The notes under the pieces were generated by a model. The model was not told where the DNA came from, did no database searches, and saw only the letters and a list, made by a program, of their open reading frames with translations. From a virus, in the IMG/VR virus record IMGVR_UViG_3300008012_000033, positions 1 through 55,807 of that record: a DNA stretch of 55,807 nt; one strand, written 5' to 3'. Both the position numbers and the translations under genes were made by a program. Shown piece by piece: positions 39,905-47,100 of this stretch. Position 1 is the first letter of the stretch. Each line of letters starts with the position of its first letter.

Positions 39905-40243
39905 ATGGAAAGATTTTTATACTTCATGGAGGCGGCAAGCGGACCATTTGACACCCTTGACGATGGCGTGTGCTATCCCGTTTCCCGCTTTGCAGGATTT
40001 GGTAGCATTGACTCTACATCGTTGGGTCTTTACTTCCGACCTATGAAAGATGATGCAGGAGCAACCTTCGACAAGGTTGACTTGACTGTCACCTCGGATA
40101 AGCACAAGGCGGTTATTGAGGCTATCGTGGACGCTATGTCTTATTCAAAAGATCCGTTCATTATTGTGTGTGATGAAAACGAAAGCGTGTTTATCCATCC
40201 CGATGTGACCGCATGTGTTAACACTATTACTGCCGCAAATTAA
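39905..40243 (+). CDS. FLYF paralogue 1 of 3, small head-associated protein (112 residues)
   Basis: MERFLYFMEAASGPFDTLDD opens it. Blocks shared with the next two genes are (R/K)(F/Y)LYF, a central D.VDLTVTSDKHKAVIEAIVDAM, and SKDPFIIVCDENESVFIHPDVTAC. Its place right after the capsid gene suggests a decoration or head-completion protein; no known family is recognised. Confidence 0.68.
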   Translation: MERFLYFMEAASGPFDTLDDGVCYPVSRFAGFGSIDSTSLGLYFRPMKDDAGATFDKVDLTVTSDKHKAVIEAIVDAMSYSKDPFIIVCDENESVFIHPDVTACVNTITAAN

Positions 40244-40264
40244 CAGGCAATCTAATTTGGAAAG

Positions 40265-40298
40265 GGGGAGAGAATGGCTCTCCCCACTTTCTCTTTTT
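40265..40298 (+). terminator. Intrinsic terminator after the capsid group
   Basis: GGGGAGAG (40265-40272) pairs perfectly with CTCTCCCC (40278-40285) around AATGG. ACTTTCTCTTTTTT follows. It would limit read-through from the abundant capsid message. Confidence 0.85.
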
Positions 40299-40348
40299 TA
40301 CATTAACAGTTAGGTGAGGACAAGCCTCAGCTACAAGAAATAACTACG

Positions 40349-40663
40349 ATGTTTAAATATTTATACTTTGCAAACAGCCTAAGTGACGCTGCTTGTATGC
40401 CTACTGATTTGCTTAGAGCGATGAAGGCTGACTCCGATGCCGACGGTATTACTCTTGAGTTCAAGGATGTCAAAGACGGAATTGGAAACGAGGTGACCGT
40501 GAAAATCACCACCACTCAAAACAAAAACAAAAAGGTTATGGATGCTATAACTGATGCTATCAGAACCAGCAAAAGACCTTTTATTGTTATTGCGGATGAG
40601 ATAAACAATGAGTTTCTTCATCGAGACATTACGGCGTGCGAAACCTCCCTCAGCATTCTATAA
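40349..40663 (+). CDS. FLYF paralogue 2 of 3 (104 residues)
   Basis: MFKYLYFANSLSDAACMPTD begins it. It keeps VTVKITTTQNKNKKVMDAITDAIRTSKRPFIVIADE and EFLHRDITACETS. The leader AAATAACTACGATG resembles that of the connector gene at 42596 (ATAACTACGATATG). It follows a terminator, but no exact TATATTTG box precedes it. The stop is 8 bases from the next start. Confidence 0.68.
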   Translation: MFKYLYFANSLSDAACMPTDLLRAMKADSDADGITLEFKDVKDGIGNEVTVKITTTQNKNKKVMDAITDAIRTSKRPFIVIADEINNEFLHRDITACETSLSIL

Positions 40664-40671
40664 TAGAAATC

Positions 40672-41583
40672 ATGGATCCAAACAAAAAATTCTTATACTT
40701 CAACGCTGATGGTGCTGCTCTTAGTGGGCCTACCGAAGCCAGCGCCACCACGGTTCCTGTATCAGCCTCCGCTGGAATGGAGGTCACGAATGCTAGTACA
40801 TTGAAAATGATCTTCAAGGAGTCAGTGGAGACTGACACCCTTGATGTGACCATGTCTCGCACCGCCGATTCTGATCCTAGGGAGATCATGGAGAGTATCG
40901 TAAATCAGATCAACTACTCCAGAGAGCCTACTCTAGTTATAGGAGATAACTCTACTGGAGAGTACGCTGACCATAGGCTGAGCAACGTCTCTATAACTTT
41001 TGCAGATCACGGGACCATTAAGCTTCACGGGCCTGTCCAGTCTACTATTACTAGTGCAAATGCCGCAGGTGCAGGGGCCCCTGGGAGATCGAGCAATGTT
41101 GGAATGTACAATGGTGAGATCATCACGACAATTTTTGTTGATCTAGCTACAAGCGGAAAGACTTGCACTGCTTCGGCAACAGCAGACCATGCCATTGGTG
41201 TGACAGGAGGAGGTGCCGCTTACATCACCCAGGTGACACAAGCAGTTAATGGTATTGTATACGCCGCTGAGCTTATCTGTTTGGAGGCTCCGCTTGGCGC
41301 CAGCACCACCGTTGGACTCTCATCATCAAGCACCGCTTCCGTGACCCAAGGTGCAGACGCCACAGGCAATGAGAAGATTACGGAAGCGGTTCAGTCAGTC
41401 GGCGACAGGACTCAACTCAACCTCGCTGATGCGGCTAACAACCCAGTTCACAATGCTGGGATCACTGATACGGAATACTTATATCTGTATCATGGCGGTG
41501 GCGCCGCAGGCGATTACACCGCAGGAAGGTTTCTTATTAGACTTTACGGTGCCAACCCTGATGGTTTGGAGTACAATGACTAA
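40672..41583 (+). CDS. FLYF paralogue 3 of 3, with a C-terminal extension (303 residues)
   Basis: I start at MDPNKKFLYFNADGAALSGP (ATG 40672), in line with the shorter paralogues. Residues 1-110 match them (DTLDVTMSRTADSDPREIMESIVNQINYSREPTLVIGD). A Ser/Thr/Ala/Gly-rich extension of about 190 residues then carries strands and a closing FLIRLYGANPDGLEYND. The extension looks like a fibre or surface domain fused to the anchoring unit. An intrinsic terminator follows. Confidence 0.72.
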   Translation: MDPNKKFLYFNADGAALSGPTEASATTVPVSASAGMEVTNASTLKMIFKESVETDTLDVTMSRTADSDPREIMESIVNQINYSREPTLVIGDNSTGEYADHRLSNVSITFADHGTIKLHGPVQSTITSANAAGAGAPGRSSNVGMYNGEIITTIFVDLATSGKTCTASATADHAIGVTGGGAAYITQVTQAVNGIVYAAELICLEAPLGASTTVGLSSSSTASVTQGADATGNEKITEAVQSVGDRTQLNLADAANNPVHNAGITDTEYLYLYHGGGAAGDYTAGRFLIRLYGANPDGLEYND

Positions 41584-41601
41584 ACAATAAAGAAAACTGT
41601 G

Positions 41602-41630
41602 AAAAGGGCTCCTTCGGGAGCCTTTTTCTT
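41602..41630 (+). terminator. Intrinsic terminator with UUCG loop
   Basis: GGCTCC (41607-41612), loop TTCG, GGAGCC (41617-41622), then TTTTTCTTTT. The A-run before the stem extends the pairing. It stands 6 bases before a late -7 box. Confidence 0.93.
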
Positions 41631-41636
41631 TTGCCT

Positions 41637-41644
41637 TATATTTG
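41637..41644 (+). promoter_or_regulatory. Late promoter -7 box TATATTTG
   Basis: This box comes directly after the terminator and lies 24 bases before the ATG at 41669. Confidence 0.65.
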
Positions 41645-41668
41645 TTTCAGTTAAATACATTATTCAAT

Positions 41669-42520
41669 ATGACACAGGATCAACCAGCGGCTAAGCGTGG
41701 CCGTCCCGTAACACGCAAGAAGACAGAGGCTCCCGAGGCACCCACGGCAAAGAAGCCTGTAGCTAAGAAGAGAACTGTCAAAAGAAATCTTCCTGACTTT
41801 CAAAAAGTGCCCAAGCTTTTTGAAACAATCAATGGTAGAGGCGGCATCTTCTTAAAGATTAAAAGCGACGGCGTCAACATCTTTGACGAAGAGACTGGAG
41901 CAGTTCGACAAATTAGATATTGCCCAGGAGAGCAGTCTATCTACGTTGATGAGCAATCTGAAAACGCTGTTAAAGAGCATGTTGTGTTTCGAAACAAGAT
42001 TCTTACAGTTCGTTACGATCAGCCAAACTTGTTAGAGTTTTTGACAAAACACCCTGAAAATAAAGCTAACGGAGGAGGCGTGTTTCAACTGGCCAACAAA
42101 GAAATCGATGTTGAAAAGGAGGTAGAAAAGGATTTCCTTATTACCGATGCAATCTCCATGATCAAGGCACGTCCTATCGATGAGCTTTTACCCGTGGCTA
42201 TGGCGTTGAATATCAACACCAATCAAAAAGATTTGCAGCTCAAGAGAGCTTTGGTGCAATACGCCAAGAAGAATCCAACGAAGTTCATGGGTATGTTTGA
42301 CAACCCTATGGTGCATGCAAGAACGACAGTGATGCAGGCTATGGACTTCCAGATTGTAACGCAGAAGGGTGGCGCCATCGTATGGGCCGATACAGGAAAG
42401 ATGATCCTGTCCGTGCCTGTCGGTCAGGACGCCGTCGATACGCTCACACGTTTTGTGATGACGGACAAGGGCGCCTCAGTGCTCTCAGAGATTGACAGGC
42501 AGCTCGAAGCAATCGCCTAA
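41669..42520 (+). CDS. Head-associated protein with basic N-terminus (283 residues)
   Basis: I start at MTQDQPAAKRGRPVTRKKTE (ATG 41669); an in-frame TTG upstream would overlap the promoter. The first 45 residues are Lys/Arg/Pro-rich with an AT-hook-like KRGRP, so it may touch DNA. The rest has ordered strands (GGIFLKIKSDGVNIFDEETG) and a helical domain (NQKDLQLKRALVQYAKKNP). It has its own terminator and promoter, so dosage seems separately set. It may be a head-completion or packaged protein. Confidence 0.65.
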   Translation: MTQDQPAAKRGRPVTRKKTEAPEAPTAKKPVAKKRTVKRNLPDFQKVPKLFETINGRGGIFLKIKSDGVNIFDEETGAVRQIRYCPGEQSIYVDEQSENAVKEHVVFRNKILTVRYDQPNLLEFLTKHPENKANGGGVFQLANKEIDVEKEVEKDFLITDAISMIKARPIDELLPVAMALNINTNQKDLQLKRALVQYAKKNPTKFMGMFDNPMVHARTTVMQAMDFQIVTQKGGAIVWADTGKMILSVPVGQDAVDTLTRFVMTDKGASVLSEIDRQLEAIA

Positions 42521-42541
42521 GGTTTTGGTACGTCTCAAGTG

Positions 42542-42566
42542 AAAAGGGCCTTCGGGCCCTTTTTCT
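42542..42566 (+). terminator. Intrinsic terminator with UUCG loop
   Basis: GGGCC (42546-42550), loop TTCG, GGCCC (42555-42559), then TTTTTCTT. The next base begins a TATATTTG box, so terminator and promoter are fused end to end. Confidence 0.92.
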
Positions 42567-42574
42567 TATATTTG
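42567..42574 (+). promoter_or_regulatory. Late promoter -7 box TATATTTG
   Basis: It is preceded by the terminator's U-run and lies 21 bases before the ATG at 42596. Confidence 0.65.
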
Positions 42575-42595
42575 CTATATTGATATAACTACGAT

Positions 42596-43324
42596 ATGGC
42601 AAGCGTAAGAGAGGTATACAACGCACTTAACGATCTGGCAAATAAAGATGAACGTGGGTTTGTAACACCGACAGAGTTCAACTCTTTTGCGCCCATCGCT
42701 CAGATGAACATCTTCAACAAGCTGTTCGACGAGTTGACCGCAGCAGAGAATATGCGGCGTCGCAACATCGACCCTGCCCGAGACAAGTCTCGCATCAAGC
42801 AGATCAAAGAGGACTTGGGTGTCTTTTCTAAGACAACAACGATTACAAAAAGCAGCGGTGTCTTTGCCAGACCTGATGACTTCGCCCGTCTTATCAACGT
42901 CAAGACAGGCGGAGATATTTTGTTGGGTGTAAACAACAGCGTCATGGCTGACGTGATCTACGACGAAGAGAAGCTAGACAGAGTTCTTTTGAGCACTCTG
43001 TCAGCTCCCACTGTTTCACGGCCAGTGGTGTTGATGAGCGATGATTTCGAGGTGTTCCCTACCTCTGTCTCTAAGATCAAGGTGCGCTACTACAAGCAGC
43101 CTGAGGGCTTGGACCCCACGTCCAATGCCCGCACTGTCTCTTTGCCTAAGTTTGGATTTGACACCCTGAATGGCAAAGAGTCTTATGTGCCTGGGGAGTC
43201 TGTGGACTTTGAACTTCCTGAGCACTACACCTCGGAGTTGGTCTTTGAGATGGGCAAGCTTGTCGGTGTGAATCTGCGTGACGCTGACGTATACAACTAC
43301 TCCAACGCTGAGTCCCAAAAGTGA
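42596..43324 (+). CDS. Head-tail connector/ring-like protein 1 (242 residues)
   Basis: MASVREVYNALNDLANKDERGFVTPTEFNSFAPIAQMNIFNKL is the opening typical of a ring or adaptor protein in podovirus-like phages of Bacteroidetes. Later comes VLMSDDFEVFPTSVSKIKVRYYKQP and a conserved closing helix (HYTSELVFEMGKLVGVNL). It sits before a second connector and the nozzle, so it should lie under the portal. The assignment is by position and overall pattern. Confidence 0.65.
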   Translation: MASVREVYNALNDLANKDERGFVTPTEFNSFAPIAQMNIFNKLFDELTAAENMRRRNIDPARDKSRIKQIKEDLGVFSKTTTITKSSGVFARPDDFARLINVKTGGDILLGVNNSVMADVIYDEEKLDRVLLSTLSAPTVSRPVVLMSDDFEVFPTSVSKIKVRYYKQPEGLDPTSNARTVSLPKFGFDTLNGKESYVPGESVDFELPEHYTSELVFEMGKLVGVNLRDADVYNYSNAESQK

Positions 43325-43331
43325 TAGATAG

Positions 43332-44141
43332 ATGGCAAGAAACTTAGTTACAGTAGCAGAGGTCGTCAACGACTACATCCTCACCTTAGAAGGTGATGAT
43401 TACGCCAACAATGCGTCGGATACGCTGATCCACAATTACGCCTTGCGGGGCATTAGAGAGATGGGCTTCGATGTGTTGCAGCGTGTGCGCTCTGTCAAGC
43501 TGTCGGCGGGAGCCAACAACACGGTGGAGTTGCCTGACGATTTTGTAGACCTCATCAAGATCGGCATCGTAGGACAGGACGGCTTGGTTCACGTCTTCGG
43601 CGAAAACAAGAACATCAACTACTCACAGAAGTACAAGACCGACACCGCAGGCAATGTCATTGACAGTGACAGCGACGGAGTGAATGACAGGGAAGATGCC
43701 AAGACAGGATTCTCTACAGGCGGTGTGTTTGGTGCTGACGACTTCATTGTCTTCTCGAACTACATCTACCAGAACAACATCGGTCAGATCTACGGTTTGG
43801 GTGGCGGCTTCTACGAGGGTGAGTACAGACTCAACCTCGACCAAAACAGGATTGAGCTTGCTGTCAACAGCGGCGTGTCGGAAGTGGTGATTGAATACAT
43901 CGCTGACGAAGCACGGTCTTCGAATCCTACCATCCATGTGCAGGCAGAGGAGGCTTTGCGATGCTTCATCTACTACAAGATCATTGAGCGTAAGAGCAGC
44001 GTCCCAGCTATGGAGAAGGGGCGGGCACGTCAAGAGTATTACAACGAGAGACGTAAGGCCAACGCCCGACTCAAAGCGTTCAGCAAAGAGGAGGCGTTGA
44101 AGACCATCCGTAAGAACTTCAAGCAAGCACCCAAATACTGA
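43332..44141 (+). CDS. Tail tubular A/connector-like protein 2 (269 residues)
   Basis: The opening VTVAEVVNDYILTLEGDDYANNASDTLIHNYALRGIREMGFDV and the closing helix AEEALRCFIYYKIIERKSSVP resemble T7 gp11-type tail tubular proteins. A DSDSDGVNDREDA calcium-binding loop, TSP3-like, sits near residue 115, which is unusual here and may stabilise the ring. It is joined to the nozzle gene by TGATG. Confidence 0.7.
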   Translation: MARNLVTVAEVVNDYILTLEGDDYANNASDTLIHNYALRGIREMGFDVLQRVRSVKLSAGANNTVELPDDFVDLIKIGIVGQDGLVHVFGENKNINYSQKYKTDTAGNVIDSDSDGVNDREDAKTGFSTGGVFGADDFIVFSNYIYQNNIGQIYGLGGGFYEGEYRLNLDQNRIELAVNSGVSEVVIEYIADEARSSNPTIHVQAEEALRCFIYYKIIERKSSVPAMEKGRARQEYYNERRKANARLKAFSKEEALKTIRKNFKQAPKY

Positions 44142-47100
44142 TGGCTATTGACAAGCTTATCCCTCAGTACCTCAACAAAGATGAAGACCCAAGGCTTCTG
44201 AAGGAGGTGGAGATGTCGAACGCCCTCAACATCAGAGTCTCTACAGGCGATGATGGAAACCAGGGCGTGCTTAAAAACGTCGAGGGTAATACTGCGATTG
44301 CTTCGGCCAGCTCCTCGGACACCATCCCTGGCTCTGGCAATAACAGAGTCGTAGGCGCTGTGTCATCGGAGGCAGGTAATTGCATCTATTTCTTTTTGTA
44401 CAACGCCAATGGCACTCACGGTATCTACCAATACCGTCATAACACAGACAAGTACCACAAGGTTTTAGAAGGTTCTTTTTTGAATTTTCATCCTGAGAGG
44501 TTCGTCAAGGCTGACGTGGTGATCAATCAGTTTGGTGACCACCTGTTGTATTTCACAGACAGCAGGAACGAGCCCAGGAAGATCAACGCTACCAGGGCGT
44601 TGACCAGTGGCTACGGCCCTCTGCTTACCTCGGGCACCGATGCTCAAAAAGAACTGTTTGTGTCCGTGTGCAAGCAACCGCCACAGACACCCATCACATT
44701 TAGTTTTGTTGACGATCCTGACATCAAGTTCAACAACCTGCAAAACAACTGCTTTCAGTTTGCCTATCAGTATGTCTATGACGACGGTGAGCTTAGCGCC
44801 CTGTCGCCATACTCTGAGCTCGCTGTCAGCACCACAAACAGAGCCTTCAATGCGCCAGCGCAAAACTTCTTGCGTGACAGAAACAACAAACTGCTCTTGG
44901 AGATGCAGGGCAGCGATGGCCCTGTAGAAAAGCTAAGAGTCTTTGTGCGCAGAAACAACGACCAGGCTTTCTATCGTATCGCTGAGATCCCGCACAGACC
45001 CAGCACTGAAAACGGATTGGCGTTTGCGAACGACGGGGTGTACACGGTGTTGCCAGATCAGGAGGCTTTCAAGATGTTTGATGCTGTCCCTCGCAATGCT
45101 TTTGCGCAGGCCATCAGCAACAACAGGCTTTTCTATGGCAACTACCTAGAAGGGTTTGATAACTTAGATCGGGTGAAGGTAGGGGCCACCCCTATCTACC
45201 ACCCTGAGCCAGACAACTTCAATCTGCCAGGATCGGACAGGGGCTTACAGACGTCTACTACACTAGATATCAACACGTATCCAGGACTGAGGTTTTTCCC
45301 AGGAACAGGAAGTTTTGTTACTAACAATGAGAAGTTCCGTCATGCTCTGGGCGAAGCTCCGATAGGGCAAAACCTCGTTGATGCCAGTGACGAAAACCCC
45401 AGGCTGGTGTCTTTCAACGCCAACGGTGACATTGCGCAAAGTGGGTTTTCTGTTGATGTGTCTGAATTAAGTGACTTTACATCTGTTGAGGCTGGTGTTT
45501 TGAACATCGACCTCACGATAGATTACTCTACCCTTGGCATTGCGTCGTTTGGTGGCGAAGACATGCTTTTTGATCACACCATCACATTTTCAGATGGTGT
45601 TGCAGCCAATGGAGACGCCATCACCCCAAATTCTTTGGCCGTTGACAACCAACTTTTGGATCTCCCACCAACTGAAATAAGAGGTTTCTTGCTGAAACCT
45701 ATTGGATATAATGCTGGCGGGGAATCACCACAGATCGATCAGAGGTCGTTGACGTTTGATCAAGCAGGAGGATCGCAACCTCTAAATTTCAATTCAAGCT
45801 CGAGCATACAGGGTATCGATGCAGAATCTAACCTCACTGTTCAAGAGCAGTTTGCAGACAAGATCATTGAGATTCTTAATGGACAACAGACCTCTGTTTT
45901 TGTGAGAACTCGAAGCAAGAAAACACGCTTCAGCACAGGAACAGTGAGTGGCCTTGGCGCTCCCGCCCCATCAGATTTTTTGCTAGATCTTGATGGTACT
46001 GTGACATTTATGGTCTTTGGCGGCGTATACAATGAATCAACACAAACAGTAGACTTTAGATTGCGTGTAGAAAAAGTCGACTTGAATATCACGGGTGTCG
46101 ATGCGCAGTTTGATGTGGCGTCTGGCACTAGCGGTATCTCTGGAAATGTCATTTACAATCAGCTCCAGTTAGATCCATCAAGTATTGGTGGTCCGAGCTT
46201 TACCAACTCTGCGGGCAGGACAATTAAAGACTTCAGAGATGAGCAATCAAATGGTACACTAGTAAAGGCGATCAATCACGTTTTCAAAGGATTCAACGTC
46301 ATCTCAAACATCGACTATGTGTCTGAGGGTCAGTCGATATCTTTCAAGGCGGGCGCTACCCATGAATTTGGCATTGTCTATTTCGACCACAGAAATAGAC
46401 ATGGAGGCGTACAAAAAATTGATTCTGTTGACGTCGTTCATTTTGGCGACGTAGATAGAAACGGCAATGAAGGGAGGACAGAGGTTGATTTGAGGTTTAC
46501 CCACGAGCCACCATATTGGGCAACCAAGTACGCTCCTGTGTATTCTAAAAACACGAGCTACGAAAAGATCTTGCAGATCTCTGTTTTGGAGGCAGGCTTG
46601 CCACGGACAGAAACTTATGCCGATCCTCTGAGTGATTCAGGTGGAGTTACCAGACCGATCATCGATGCTTTGGGCACGAGTTCTGGCAGTGACCCTGACG
46701 GCCTTATCTATCTGTCTATGCGTTCCTTAGAGGGCAAGACCAACTCGTACAATGAATCTAAGGGCGCCAACTTAGAGTACGAATACCAAGAGGGTGATGT
46801 TCTGCGTGTGCTCAGATACAAGGACTCAGACGGCAATACGGTTCGACCTATGCATGAGTTCAAGATCAGCTCATACAAGAGGTACATAGACAACGAGGAG
46901 AACCCTATCAAATTGTATGCGAACAGTGATCAACCATCTGACACGACATATCGCAGAACAGGGTTCTTCCTTGGCATACGAGATCAGGACATCCCTGGGT
47001 TCAATAAGCTGGATGTAGCTGCGGGGTTAGATTTTTTCACCAACGATTGCGTTGTAGAAATCTTTCGACCCAAGCTACGGGTGGAGAATCAGGTTTTTCA

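Noticed and set aside
40299-40306. TACATTAA after the capsid-group terminator as a promoter
   Set aside because: It has two mismatches to TAnnTTTG, no -33 box, and is 42 bases from the start, so it is too weak to list.
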